From Archangium lipolyticum (GTDB lineage Bacteria; Myxococcota; Myxococcia; Myxococcales; Myxococcaceae), in NCBI RefSeq assembly GCF_024623785.1, contig NZ_JANKBZ010000033.1, positions 62,001 to 126,000 on the forward strand: a stretch of 64,000 bases of DNA, given 5' to 3'. Of the stretch, positions 31,366 through 41,100 are shown piece after piece. The notes under the pieces are model-generated. The model worked only from the letters and a program-made list of their open reading frames with translations. It made no database searches and was not told where the DNA came from. Both the position numbers and the translations under genes were made by a program. The number at the start of each line of letters is the position of its first letter. Position 1 is the stretch's first letter.

Positions 31366-33234
31366 TCAGCTCGTCATGGAGGCCGGGAAATTCATCCCCC
31401 CGGGCTTGTTCATGGCGTAACGCAGCTTCTCGTCACCACCGATGTAGAGGACACGAGGGTCGGAAGGCAGGGTCGCGTCCCCACCGAATCCCGCCAGGGA
31501 GTCATGCACGTAGGTGTCGAAGAACGCGATGATCTCCGGGTCGCGCAGACCCTGCCCGCGTTGCTCGGCCTCGTATGCATCGAGCAGCGCCCGGTAGTGC
31601 GGACGCAGGTTCGTCCTTCCCTTCTTGACCGCCGCCTGGAGAGTGCGCGCGTCCGCCAGGAGCTGCGCATCATAGAGGTCCGAGTTGCGAACGAACGAGC
31701 CGTCCGAGTTGGGTTGCGCGTCCAGCAGGGACTGCGCGGTGAGGAACTCCTCCCGCTTCTGCCTGGCGAGCGTCACCTCGTTCCGAGCCTTCTCACTCAC
31801 GCTGGGAATCACCGCGCTCCGGCTGAGCGCCAGGGCATTCGCCATGTGCGCATCGGTCTCGCCCTTCAGCTTCTTCGTCCTGGCCTCCAGCTTGACGCGC
31901 TCCTGCTCCCACCTGGGCTCGAAGTCCTTCATGAAGGCCGCGTCCTTCGTCGGGAGCTTCGCCGCACGCGCCTTCTGGTCTCTGGCGATCTCAAAGAAGC
32001 GCCACTGGTAGTAGAGCTTCATGTGCGACAGCATCATGCTGCCCAGCGGCTTGCCTCCCCAGCCCGCGACCTTCATGTAGTGGATGTACCGGCGCTTGAG
32101 TGTCTCGAAGCTGCTCTTGCTCGCGGGGTCTTCTCCGAAGTCCATCTTCTGGACCTCGGAATCGATCGTCTTCAACAGCGGCACTCCGGCCTTGAGCGCC
32201 TGGGTACGCATCTCCCACAAGGGGATCAGGCTCAGGAGTGAGCCGGAGCTCGGGCTTCGCGCCCCCTCCCCTTTGCGGTAGCCACCTCCGACGTCCGAGT
32301 GAGCGCCGGGAAAGACGATCTCTCGGCAGTTCTTCGGGTAGCGCAAGCCCTGGAGCACGCTGTCCAGCGGGAAGGAGTTGCGGATCTCATGGGCAGCCAC
32401 CAGGTGGAGGCAGTCCACCACCATCTCGGGAATGTGGAGGTCATCTCCCCAGGCCATATGACCGTTGGCCATGCCCGCCGCTGGATCCGCCCCCGGCGCG
32501 TCACCAAAGGCGATGTTCTCGAGCGCGTTGCTGAAGCCGCTGCGATTCTTCATCGCCGTCTCCAGGCCGAACAAGCCCACCGTCAAGCCACGGGCCGGCT
32601 CGTTGTTCGCGGCCATGGCCACACCCACGGAGGCCACGGTGTCGAACAACCCCATGAAGCAAATCCGGATCGGATACCCGGTGCCCTTGTGCGAGAAGCG
32701 CCAGACACCATCCTTTCCGCGCTCGGACCGCTCGGCGATACGCACAGCGAAAGCACGCGCCAGCGCCGCTCCACGCGAGAAGCCGAACAGCGATACGTTG
32801 AGCAGCGCGCCCTTGCTCTTCGCGAAACGCTCCTCCAGCAGATTCATCGCCCAATCCAGGCGCTCCTCGCCCTTGCCGCCGGTGCCAGCGGCCATCTTTC
32901 CGCCGGTGTCGTTGATGGCTCTGAAGAGCGTGCCAATGCCGGGCAGGTAATAACGGAAGATGCCCTGAGCGGGATTGTCCTGGTGCAAGCGGAACAGCCG
33001 AGCCACGTTGCTGTGCTTGTCATTGCGGACGTCCGCTTCCATGTTGTTGCCAGTGCCGTCGAAGAAGAAGCTGACCCAGTGACCCACCTGCGCGGGGACC
33101 ACGGTGTTCTTCGCCTTGCCGGTGTTCTCGGCGGAGCCCTTCGCCGTTCCCTCGCTCCGCACATCCGACAACGAGGCGGACTGGCGCAGGTCTGGCATCA
33201 ACCGTTGCTTCTGCTTGAGCGGATCATTCTTCAT
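31366..33234 (-). CDS. Tle1-like (DUF2235) phospholipase effector
   Basis: 622 residues from the ATG at 33234. The N-terminal ~45 residues are polar and Lys-rich, without a signal peptide. The DUF2235 alpha/beta-hydrolase domain follows: SFFFDGTGNNME, nucleophile motif GFSRGAALAR (Ser 153), GLFDTVASVG with the acid, and FPGAHSDVGGGY with the His, the arrangement of type VI secretion Tle1 phospholipases. The C-terminal third is helical and charged. Overlaps the upstream DUF3304 gene by 11 bp. Expected role: injection into rivals and membrane-lipid hydrolysis. No VgrG, Hcp, PAAR or T6SS structural genes are in the window. Confidence 0.85.
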   Translation of the reverse strand: MKNDPLKQKQRLMPDLRQSASLSDVRSEGTAKGSAENTGKAKNTVVPAQVGHWVSFFFDGTGNNMEADVRNDKHSNVARLFRLHQDNPAQGIFRYYLPGIGTLFRAINDTGGKMAAGTGGKGEERLDWAMNLLEERFAKSKGALLNVSLFGFSRGAALARAFAVRIAERSERGKDGVWRFSHKGTGYPIRICFMGLFDTVASVGVAMAANNEPARGLTVGLFGLETAMKNRSGFSNALENIAFGDAPGADPAAGMANGHMAWGDDLHIPEMVVDCLHLVAAHEIRNSFPLDSVLQGLRYPKNCREIVFPGAHSDVGGGYRKGEGARSPSSGSLLSLIPLWEMRTQALKAGVPLLKTIDSEVQKMDFGEDPASKSSFETLKRRYIHYMKVAGWGGKPLGSMMLSHMKLYYQWRFFEIARDQKARAAKLPTKDAAFMKDFEPRWEQERVKLEARTKKLKGETDAHMANALALSRSAVIPSVSEKARNEVTLARQKREEFLTAQSLLDAQPNSDGSFVRNSDLYDAQLLADARTLQAAVKKGRTNLRPHYRALLDAYEAEQRGQGLRDPEIIAFFDTYVHDSLAGFGGDATLPSDPRVLYIGGDEKLRYAMNKPGGMNFPASMTS

Positions 33235-33805
33235 TCTGGCACCTGGCGGTTTGCTCGTCGGCGACGGTGTTACCCGATGGCTTGCGCCGGGCCGTATCCA
33301 CACGCTCCATCCGAAGCTTCAGGTCCGGGTAGTCCTCCGTGACCTCGGCTTCGATGTGTCCATCGGGGAAGAAATGAACCCCGAGGTGACGGGGATTGGA
33401 GGGAGCGGGGCCCGTGAGCAGGACTTCCTTCTCGCACCAGCGCTTGCGGTCACGCGTCCACGTGATCTTCAGCCGCACTGGCGTCGTGCCCTCCGGCGAC
33501 CAGCTCACGCAACACACGCCACCGCCGCCCCCTGACTCCGGAGAGCTGACGAACAGATTGCCCCCGCCCTGTCCGTTCACCTCGAAGCTGTCGATGTACA
33601 GGTCGGTGTAGTTGAAGCCGTTGATCTCCAGCAGGAGCGGCTCGCGGCGAGGCGCGGGCTCGGCGGCCCGCGTGGGGGGCTCGTCCGGCGTCGTCTCGGT
33701 CTTCTTGTTGCACCCCGCCAGGAGCGGGAGCACGCAGAGCAGCAGGCCCCAGCGCACCCCACGTGGCAGGCGCCGGGCTCGATGAATGCTCGCGGAATGA
33801 TTCAC
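33224..33805 (-). CDS. DUF3304-type immunity lipoprotein (Tli1-like)
   Basis: 193 residues. Signal peptide with lipobox LPLLAGC (Cys ~32). The mature domain starts LLLEINGFNYTDLYIDSFEVNG and contains GVCCVSW, KITWTRDRKRWCEKEV and HFFPDGHIEAEV. This agrees with DUF3304, the family of periplasmic immunity proteins paired with Tle1 lipases. It lies immediately upstream of the effector with an 11-bp overlap, so immunity is made first and the pair is coupled. A periplasmic anchor fits protection against a lipase that acts from the periplasmic side. Confidence 0.85.
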   Translation of the reverse strand: MNHSASIHRARRLPRGVRWGLLLCVLPLLAGCNKKTETTPDEPPTRAAEPAPRREPLLLEINGFNYTDLYIDSFEVNGQGGGNLFVSSPESGGGGGVCCVSWSPEGTTPVRLKITWTRDRKRWCEKEVLLTGPAPSNPRHLGVHFFPDGHIEAEVTEDYPDLKLRMERVDTARRKPSGNTVADEQTARCQNEE

Positions 33806-33852
33806 CCAGACATCGTCCTGGAAGGGCTCACGGCTGTCAACGCGCGGAGGGC

Positions 33853-35052
33853 TCAGTAGGACAGGCCGTACTTCGCCGCCTTCTCCTTCACGCCCTTCAT
33901 CACGTTCGCGTCGAAGGAGTCTTCCTTCTCCGCCACGTTCTTCGCCCTCCAGGCGTCACGCTCCGCCGCCAGCTTCGTCGCCTTCTCCTCCAGCGACTTC
34001 CGCTCCTCGGCCAGCTGCTTCACCTTCACCTCGCGCGCCTTCGCGTCCAGCCCCCGCAGCTCCTGCGGCAGCTCGTCGTCCTTCACGCTCGCCAGCGCCT
34101 CCGGTTGGGACGCCAGGTCCACCGCCCCTCCCACCGTCACCGGCGCCGCGGACGGCGCCGGCGCGGACGGCGCCTTCCCCGCCCCTCGCGTCGTCTTCAG
34201 GAACTGGATGCGCTCGGCCGCCGCTTCCGGCGCCAGCTCCGCCATCTGCTCCGCTCGGGCCCGGTTCGCCAGCTGCGCCTCCTTCTTCCCCGCGTACATC
34301 GTCTTGCGCGCCAGCTCCGCGTTCACCTTCGCCAGCTCCGCGTCGTACGGCGTCACCACCGCCACCATCCCGCCCGACTGCTCCAGCGACTCGTACCTGC
34401 CGTCCGTCAGCCTCGCCGCGAGCTTCCAGCTGGACTCCGTCTCCGCGTCCGCTCCGCAGCGCACCGTGTTCACCACGATGTGCTTCTCCACCGCCTTCTT
34501 CACCCAGCGGTTGAAGTTCCACTCGTCCTGGCGATTCGCTGGCGGCGCGTCCCCCACCAGGAAGATGAGCTTCATCGTCTCCCGGTTCTGGTCCCACGAC
34601 AGCTTCGACACCGCCTCGCCCAGGCCCCGCCCCACGTGCTCCGGCGTGTCCCCTCCCCCATCCGCCTGCAGCTTCCGCAGGTGCGTGAAGATGCCGTCCA
34701 GGTCCTCCGTGAGGTCGTACCGCCTCGTCACGTACTCGTCCCCCACGTCCCGGTACGCCACCAGCCCCACCCTCACCTGGGGCGTGGGCTTGCCCTGCGC
34801 GATCCGCGACGCGATGGAGAAGATCTTCTGCTTCGCTCCCTCGATGAGCCCTCCCATCGAGCCCGTCGTGTCCAGCACGAAGACCACGTCGATCCTCGGA
34901 CGCGCCTGTTTCTGCTGCTGAGACGGTGGCTGCTGCTGCGACTGGGGCTGCTGTTGGACCGGCGGGGCCTCGGCAAGGGCCAGGGGAGACGCGAACGTGA
35001 GGAGGGCCAGCGCGGCCCCGAGAACGGGGCGCGAGAAGGGCTTCAGGGTCAT
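33853..35052 (-). CDS. Exported VWA-domain protein
   Basis: 399 residues. Signal peptide (FASPLALA then EAP), a Gln/Pro-rich linker (~30-50), then a von Willebrand A domain: VVFVLDTTGSMGGLIEGAK is the DxTxS MIDAS metal site, with the rest of the fold through LVGDAPP to VVAVVTPYD (~245). The C-terminal ~150 residues are charged and helical (KVKQLAEERKSLEEKATKLAAERDAWR), likely coiled coil. VWA proteins of this kind usually mediate metal-dependent protein contacts at the envelope. Function unknown. Divergent from the deacetylase-like gene. Confidence 0.85.
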   Translation of the reverse strand: MTLKPFSRPVLGAALALLTFASPLALAEAPPVQQQPQSQQQPPSQQQKQARPRIDVVFVLDTTGSMGGLIEGAKQKIFSIASRIAQGKPTPQVRVGLVAYRDVGDEYVTRRYDLTEDLDGIFTHLRKLQADGGGDTPEHVGRGLGEAVSKLSWDQNRETMKLIFLVGDAPPANRQDEWNFNRWVKKAVEKHIVVNTVRCGADAETESSWKLAARLTDGRYESLEQSGGMVAVVTPYDAELAKVNAELARKTMYAGKKEAQLANRARAEQMAELAPEAAAERIQFLKTTRGAGKAPSAPAPSAAPVTVGGAVDLASQPEALASVKDDELPQELRGLDAKAREVKVKQLAEERKSLEEKATKLAAERDAWRAKNVAEKEDSFDANVMKGVKEKAAKYGLSY

Positions 35053-35187
35053 GGCAGGGGCTCCGGGGAGAGGAAAACCGGGTCGAAATTCCAGCGCGCG
35101 CTCGCTGGTGTAACGGACGAGCCGCCGCTTGGGTCTGTCGCCTCCGGTTGCACCCGCCCCGCCCCGGCGCTACGCCTGTCCCCACCC

Positions 35188-36087
35188 GTGCGCGTCTTCC
35201 ACTGCGACCAGTACGTCGTCCCCCTCCCCCCCGGACACCGCTTCCCCATGGAGAAGTACCGGCTCCTCCATGAATTGCTCCTGGAGCGCGGCGTCCTCGC
35301 CCCCTCCTGGCTCTGCCCCTCCGAGCCCATCGCTCGCGAGGACCTGGAGCGCGTCCACACCTCGCGCTACCTCGATGCCCTCTGGACGGGCACCCTCTCC
35401 GAGGCGGAGATCCGCCGGCTGGGTTTCCCCTGGTCCGAGGAGCTGCTCGTGCGCTCCCGCGCCTCCGTGGGAGGCACCGTGGGCGCCGCCCTGGCCGCGC
35501 TCGAGGACGGGCTCGCCGGCAACCTCGCCGGGGGCACCCACCACTCCTTCCCCGACCATGGCGAGGGCTACTGCGTCTTCAACGACATCGCCGTGGCCAT
35601 CCGCGTCCTCCAGGCCCGGCGCCGCATCCAGCGCGCCGTCGTGGTGGACCTGGACGTGCACCAGGGCAACGGCACCGCCGCCGTCTTCGAGGGCGATGAC
35701 TCCGTCTTCACCTTCTCCATCCACGGCGAGCACAACTTCCCCTTCCGCAAGCAGCGCTCCAGCCGCGATGTCGGTCTGCCCGATGGCACCGATGACCGCG
35801 CCTACCTCGAGGTGCTCGCCACCCATCTGCCCGAGGTGCTCGAGGCAGCGGGCGCCGACATCCTCTTCTACCAGGCCGGCGTGGATCCTCTCGCCGGGGA
35901 CTCCCTCGGCCGGCTCTCCCTCACCCACGCGGGGATGAGGGAGCGCGACCGGCTCGTGCTGGAGGCCGCCTGGCATCGCGGCCTCCCCCTCGTGCTCACC
36001 CTGGGTGGCGGCTATTCGAAGCCGATCTCCGCCACCCTCGAGGCCCACGTGGGCACCTACGAGACCGCCCTGTCCGTCTTTCGCTGA
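35188..36087 (+). CDS. Histone-deacetylase-family protein
   Basis: 299 residues from the GTG at 35188. Zn-dependent deacetylase fold related to class II HDAC, AcuC and acetylpolyamine amidohydrolases. Catalytic and ligand motifs: GGTHHSFPDHGEGYCVFND (tandem His), VVDLDVHQGNGT (Asp/His Zn ligands), YQAGVDPLAGD (third Asp ligand) and LTLGGGYS. Substrate could be an acetylated protein or small molecule. No acetyltransferase lies nearby. Convergent with pirin, with 1 bp between stop codons. Confidence 0.9.
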   Translation: MRVFHCDQYVVPLPPGHRFPMEKYRLLHELLLERGVLAPSWLCPSEPIAREDLERVHTSRYLDALWTGTLSEAEIRRLGFPWSEELLVRSRASVGGTVGAALAALEDGLAGNLAGGTHHSFPDHGEGYCVFNDIAVAIRVLQARRRIQRAVVVDLDVHQGNGTAAVFEGDDSVFTFSIHGEHNFPFRKQRSSRDVGLPDGTDDRAYLEVLATHLPEVLEAAGADILFYQAGVDPLAGDSLGRLSLTHAGMRERDRLVLEAAWHRGLPLVLTLGGGYSKPISATLEAHVGTYETALSVFR

Positions 36088-36088
36088 C

Positions 36089-36943
36089 TCACGCCAGATC
36101 GAACAGCAACGCCTCGAGCGGCTCGGAGGCGCTGAGCACCAGGCGCGACTCCTCGGACACCGCCACTCCATCCCCGGCCTTCAGCTCCACGCCGTTGAGC
36201 GTGCCCTTGCCCCTCGCCACCTGCAGCCACGCATGCCGGCCCGGCGCCAGCGCGTACTCCGTCTGCTCGCCCTTGCCCAGGAGCGTGCTGTACAGCCGCA
36301 TGTCCTGGTGCACCTTCAGCGCGCCGTCCTTCCCCTCCGGAGACACCACCAGCCTGAAGCGGCCCTGGCGCTCCTGCTCCGTGAAGGCCTTCTGCTCGTA
36401 GCTCGGCGTCAGGCCCTTGCGCTCGGGGAGGATCCAGATCTGCAGGAAGTGCAGCTCCTCGCCGCTCTTGTTCATCTCGCTGTGCAGCACGCCGGTGCCC
36501 GCCGTCATGCGTTGCAGCTCGCCCGCGCGCAGCAGCCCGAGCGTGCCCATGCTGTCCCGGTGCTCGATCTGCCCCGAGAGCACGTAGGTGATGATCTCCA
36601 TGTCCCGGTGCGGGTGCGTGCCGAAACCGCTGCGCGGCGCCACCCGGTCCTCGTTGATGACTCGCAGGGAGCGGAAGCCCATCTGGTCCGGGTCGTAGTA
36701 GTCCGCGAACGAGAAGGTGTGGTGGCTGTCCAGCCAACCGTGGTTCGCATGTCCGCGCGCTTCAGAGGGTCGAACGATCATCATGGGGTACTCCTGTTCT
36801 CCAACTTTCTTCGATGCACGAGGGCCCGGGAGCGATTCGCCGCGCGTGAGCAGCGTCCCTCCCATCAGGCCCGTTACGCCGGCCACCAGCCCGCCAGTCA
36901 CCTGGCGCCGGCTGAGCGGCCGGCCAGCCTCTCTCCGCTTCAC
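36089..36943 (-). CDS. Pirin-family protein with Tat-type signal
   Basis: 284 residues from the GTG at 36943, which overlaps the YceI stop (GTGA). Double-cupin pirin fold: metal ligands in HPHRDMEI (two His), GVLHSEMN (His, Glu); the family opening RGHANHGWLDSHHTFSF is clear. Pirins include quercetin dioxygenases and redox-sensing cofactors. Unusually, about 50 residues precede the normal pirin start (MIVRPSEA), with SRRQVTGGLVAGVTGLMGG, a twin-arginine signal. Export of the folded, metal-loaded protein is therefore likely. A later start at the MM pair (about 36783) would give a cytosolic form. Confidence 0.85.
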   Translation of the reverse strand: MKRREAGRPLSRRQVTGGLVAGVTGLMGGTLLTRGESLPGPRASKKVGEQEYPMMIVRPSEARGHANHGWLDSHHTFSFADYYDPDQMGFRSLRVINEDRVAPRSGFGTHPHRDMEIITYVLSGQIEHRDSMGTLGLLRAGELQRMTAGTGVLHSEMNKSGEELHFLQIWILPERKGLTPSYEQKAFTEQERQGRFRLVVSPEGKDGALKVHQDMRLYSTLLGKGEQTEYALAPGRHAWLQVARGKGTLNGVELKAGDGVAVSEESRLVLSASEPLEALLFDLA

Positions 36944-37491
36944 GCCGCCTTCTCCAAGGCGGCCGCCTTCACTGCTTGCACATCGAGCTCGATGTCGATG
37001 CGCTCGCCCACGAACACCCCGCCCGTCTCCAGCGCCTTGTTCCACGTCAGACCGAAGTCCTTGCGATCGATGCTCGTGCGAGCGCTGAAGGCCAGGCGCT
37101 CGGTGCCGAACGGATCCGTCACGCGGCCGAGGAACTCGGCGTCCAACACCACCTCGCGCGTGAAGTCCTTGATCGTCAGGTCTCCCACCACCTGGTAGCG
37201 GTCCTTGCCCACCGCCACCACGCGCCGGCTGCGGAAGATGACGCGCTTGAAGGCCGCCACGTCGAAGAAGTCCGGCGAGCGCAGGTGGGTGTCACGCGCC
37301 TCCAGCTGCGTGTCGATGCTCGCCGCTTCGATCTTCACCTCCGCCTGCGCGCTCCTGAGGTCGTCGCCGTTCACGAACAGCCGGCCCTCGTACCGGGTGA
37401 AGCGGCCGTGCACGCGGGCCACCACCATGTGCCGCACGGTGAAGCCGATGGAGGAGTGGGTGGTGTCGATCCGCCAGGTCTCGATGGACAT
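36940..37491 (-). CDS. YceI-family protein, cytosolic form
   Basis: 183 residues without a signal peptide. Full YceI lipocalin-like barrel: WRIDTTHSSIGFTVRHMVV, VHGRFTRYEGRL, a THLRSPDFFD helix region, and FGLTWNKALETGGVFVGERIDIELDV at the end. Expected to bind an isoprenoid-like ligand. Translationally coupled to the pirin gene. Differs from the exported YceI at 24345-24935, so the window has one of each type. Preceded by a triple half-site operator in the divergent gap. Confidence 0.92.
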   Translation of the reverse strand: MSIETWRIDTTHSSIGFTVRHMVVARVHGRFTRYEGRLFVNGDDLRSAQAEVKIEAASIDTQLEARDTHLRSPDFFDVAAFKRVIFRSRRVVAVGKDRYQVVGDLTIKDFTREVVLDAEFLGRVTDPFGTERLAFSARTSIDRKDFGLTWNKALETGGVFVGERIDIELDVQAVKAAALEKAA

Positions 37492-37601
37492 TGGAGTCGT
37501 CTCCAGGAAGGGTGCCTCTACACCCCTTCCCTAGAGCAATCCCCCTGCCAACATGTAAACCCCTGGAACTACTGACCTCCACCGGATTGTGCCCTCATAT
37601 C

Positions 37602-37631
37602 CCTCTCAGAATGAGAGGCATGGCCTCTCAT
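37602..37631. promoter_or_regulatory. Triple half-site operator candidate
   Basis: Three alternating copies of a 7-bp half-site: CCTCTCA (37602-37608), TGAGAGG (37612-37618) and CCTCTCA (37624-37630). The outer pair extends to ATGAGAGGC-atg-GCCTCTCAT with perfect 9-bp arms. It lies in the 249-bp gap between the divergent YceI-pirin and GerW units, ~110 bp from either start. Likely a repressor or activator site; the protein is unknown. Confidence 0.55.
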
Positions 37632-37740
37632 CGGGAGAAGGGCGCGGGCCGGGGGCGCCTCCGAGCAGGCGCCCGGTGCTACCCCTTTCGCAGGTGGCTA
37701 CCTCATCCGGGAAGGTCCTCGGAACACAGGGGGTAGCCAC

Positions 37741-38139
37741 ATGGACGTCAATGATGTCATCGACAGGGCTCGCGACGCCTTCAATGTCCGGCGCGTCTTC
37801 GGAGAACCCATCCAGCAGGGCGAGGTGACGGTGATTCCCGCCGCCTGGGTGAGCGGAGGAGGCGGCGGAGGTGGCGGAGAAGGCACCGCCCCCGAGGGAG
37901 CGGAGACTCCCGCGGGCACGGGCAAGGGTTACGGCAGCGGCTTCGGCTTGCGGGCCCGTCCGGCCGGCGCCTTCGTCCTGAGCAAGGGCAAGGTGCGCTG
38001 GATGCCGGCGGTGGACGTCAACCGCATCATCCTCGGCGGCCAGATACTGATGGGCATCGTCCTGCTGACGTTCGGCCAGCGGCTCGTGCGCCTCCTGCTC
38101 CAGGAGGAGAAGCCCCTCCGGAAGCGGTTCGCGAGGTGA
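37741..38139 (+). CDS. GerW/YtfJ-family spore protein
   Basis: 132 residues. The GerW family is known from Bacillus spores (YtfJ, needed for germination) but also occurs in myxobacteria and other non-Firmicutes. Features: VFGEPIQQGEVTVIPAAWVSG, then a Gly-rich stretch (8 Gly in a row) and GYGSGFGLRARPAGAFVLSKGKV. A C-terminal hydrophobic helix (ILGGQILMGIVLLTFG) ends in a basic tail, suggesting membrane attachment. GGGGGT sits ~6 nt before the ATG. Ends 25 bp before the convergent RCC1 gene. Confidence 0.82.
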   Translation: MDVNDVIDRARDAFNVRRVFGEPIQQGEVTVIPAAWVSGGGGGGGGEGTAPEGAETPAGTGKGYGSGFGLRARPAGAFVLSKGKVRWMPAVDVNRIILGGQILMGIVLLTFGQRLVRLLLQEEKPLRKRFAR

Positions 38140-38164
38140 GGAGGCGCACCGCGCGCCACCTCAC

Positions 38165-41100
38165 TCAGAACTGGACGGCGCCCGGCGTGAGACGCTGGGA
38201 CATCACGCCATTGCCCAGCGTGCCGTACAGATTGCCGCCCCAGCTGGCCACGGAGCCGTCGGACCTCAGGGCCAGCGTGAAGGCATGGCCCGCGGCGACT
38301 CGCGTCACGTCCGCGAGCCCCACCACCCCGGCGGGCTGGGGGCGCGCGTCGTTGGTGCCATCCCCGAGCTCGCCGTGCGCATTGCTTCCCCAGGTGGCGA
38401 GCCCTCCATCGGGGAGCAGGCCCACGGAGTGATTCGCCCCGGAGGCGATGCCCTGGAGGCTCGTCACCGTCTCCAACCGTACCGGCAACGGCTGCGGCAC
38501 GGTGGTGCCATCTCCGAGCTGGCCGCTCGCATTGGAGCCCCAGGCCCACACCGAGCCGGCGCCATCCAGGGCCAGGGAGTGGGCCGCTCCCGCGACGATG
38601 GCCTGGACGTCCGACGGCCCGACCACCTGCACCGGCAGGAGCTGCATCTGGGTGGTGCCCTCCCCGAGCTGCCCGAAGTCGTTGCCGCCCCAGGCCCATA
38701 CCGTCCGGTCCTCGCGCAGGGCCAGGGAGTGGGCGTCTCCCGCGGCGACACCCACGATGCCCGCCAGCTCCACCACCCGCACCGGAACGAGGCTCCCGGC
38801 CGTGGTGCCATCGCCGAGCTGCCCGGAGGTGTTGCCGCCCCAGGCCCACACCGTGCCGTCACTCCGCAGCGCCAGCGAGTGGGCGGCGCCGGCGGCGATG
38901 GCCTTCACGTCACTCAGCTCGAGCACCTGGACCGGCACGGACCGGTCCAAGCGCGTCCCGTCGCCAAGCTGGCCCTGCTCGTTCAGACCCCAGGCCCACA
39001 CCGTGCCATCCGAGCGCAGGGCCAGATTGTGGGAGGCACCGGCGGCGATGGCGGTGACGTCCGTCAGCCCCTCCACCCACCCCGGCTTGGAACTCTGGCC
39101 ATTGATGTTCAGGCCCCAGGCCGACACGGTGCCGTCCGCGTGCAGCACCAAGGCGTGGTGGGCGCCGGCCGCGAGGGCCGTCCCATCCGTCAGCCCGGAG
39201 ATGAGCTCCGGGCTCCCTCGGAAGCTCGTGGACGCCTCCGCCAGTTGCCCATACTCGTTGCTGCCCCACGTCAGGAGCGTCCCGTCCCGGGACTGCGCCA
39301 GGGTGTGCTGGTAGCCGGCGGCGATGGCCACGACGTCCGAGACTCCCGGCACCTGCGTGGGCAGGAAGCGCGGATGGGAGGTGCCATCCCCGAGCTGCCC
39401 GAAGTCATTGCCGCCCCAGCTCCACAAGGAGCCATCCGCCAGCAGGGCCAGGGAGTGCGAGTGGTGGGTCGCGATGGCCGTGACTTTCGAGAGCTCCAGC
39501 GCCCGCACCGGGAGGTAGCTCGAGTCGGTGGAGCCCGTGCCGAGCTGGCCGGAGGTGTTGTCACCCCAGCCCCACACGGAGCCGTCACCCGTCAGCGCCA
39601 GCGAGTGGGAGTCACCCGCGGAGATGGCCGTGGCGCCCGCGAGCTCCGGCACGAGCACCGGCAGGCCGCGCGAGGTGGTGGTGCCATCGCCGAGCTGCCC
39701 GGAGGTGTTGCGTCCCCAGGCCCACACCGTGCCGTCGCTCTTCACCGCCAGCGAGTGGGCGGCGCCAGCCGAGACGGCCATGACGTCCAGCAAGCCCCGC
39801 ACCTGCACCGGGGTGTTGCGCCAGAGCGTGGTGCCATCCCCGAGCTGCCCACTGTCGTTGAGCCCCCAGGCCCACACCGTGCCGTCGGAGCGCACCGCCA
39901 GCGCATGGGAGGAACCCGCCGAGAAGCTCACGACATTCGAGAGCCCCTGCACCTGCACGGGGGTGGTGCGCGAGGACTGGGAGCCCACCCCGAGCTGGCC
40001 ATGGGTGTTGTCACCCCACGCCCACACCGTGCCATCGCAGCGCAGCGCCAGGGTGTAGGCGGCGCCACCCGACACGGCCACGACACACGTGAGGCCCCGG
40101 ACCCGGGTGGGCGAGGTCCGGTGGAGGGTATTGCCGGTACCCAGCTGCCCCTTGCCATTGTTCCCCCAGCCCCACACGGCGTTGTCGTCGCGCACGAGCA
40201 GGGAGTGGTGGTCGCCCGAGGCGAGCAGGGAGAAGCGCGGGTTGCCCCTCGTCCGCACGGGGAAGAAGACGGAGCTGGTGACGCCATTGCCCAGCTGGCC
40301 ATAGGTGCTGTCGCCCCAGGCCCACACCGTGCCATCGGTCCGCAACGCCAGCGAGGAGCGGGCCCCCACCGCGATGGCCGCGATGCGCGAGAAGCTCGGC
40401 ACCGGCACCGCCACGTTCACGGAGGTGCTGTTGCCCGTACCGAGCTGTCCCTGGCCATTGCGTCCCCACGCCCAGAGCGTGCCGTCGGTGCGCCGCACCA
40501 CCACGTGGTTGCCCCGGCAGGAGACGGACATGCCCTCCGTGACGACCGCGACCTGGACCGGCGTGTATTGCGTCTGGGTGCTCCCATCTCCGAGCTGGCC
40601 GTACGTGTTGTCTCCCCAGGACCACGCCGAGCCATCGTCCTTCACCACCACCGAGTGGTAGGCCCCCGCCGCGATGGACCTCACGCCCGACAGCCCCTTC
40701 AACTGCACGGGGAGGTTGCTCGAGACGTTGGTGCCATCGCCGAGCTGGCCCGTGCCGTTGTAGCCCCAGACCCACACCGTGCCGTCGCTCTTCAACGCCA
40801 GCGAGTGGTAGGTGCCCGCCGCCACGGCCACGACGCCCGTGAGGCCCCGCACCTGCACCGCGGTGGTGCGCGGGTTGCCGGAGAAGGCTCCATCCCCGAG
40901 CTGTCCATAGTTGTCGTAGCCCCAGGCCCACACCGTGCCGTCGCTCTTCAACGCCAGCGAGTGGTAGGTGCCCGCCGCCACGGCCGAGACGCCCGTGAGG
41001 CCCGTCACCCGCACCGGGCTCGTCCGCTGGACGTTCGTCCCATCGCCCAGCTCGCCATGGATGTTGTCGCCCCAGGCCCACACCGTGCCGTCGCTCTTCA

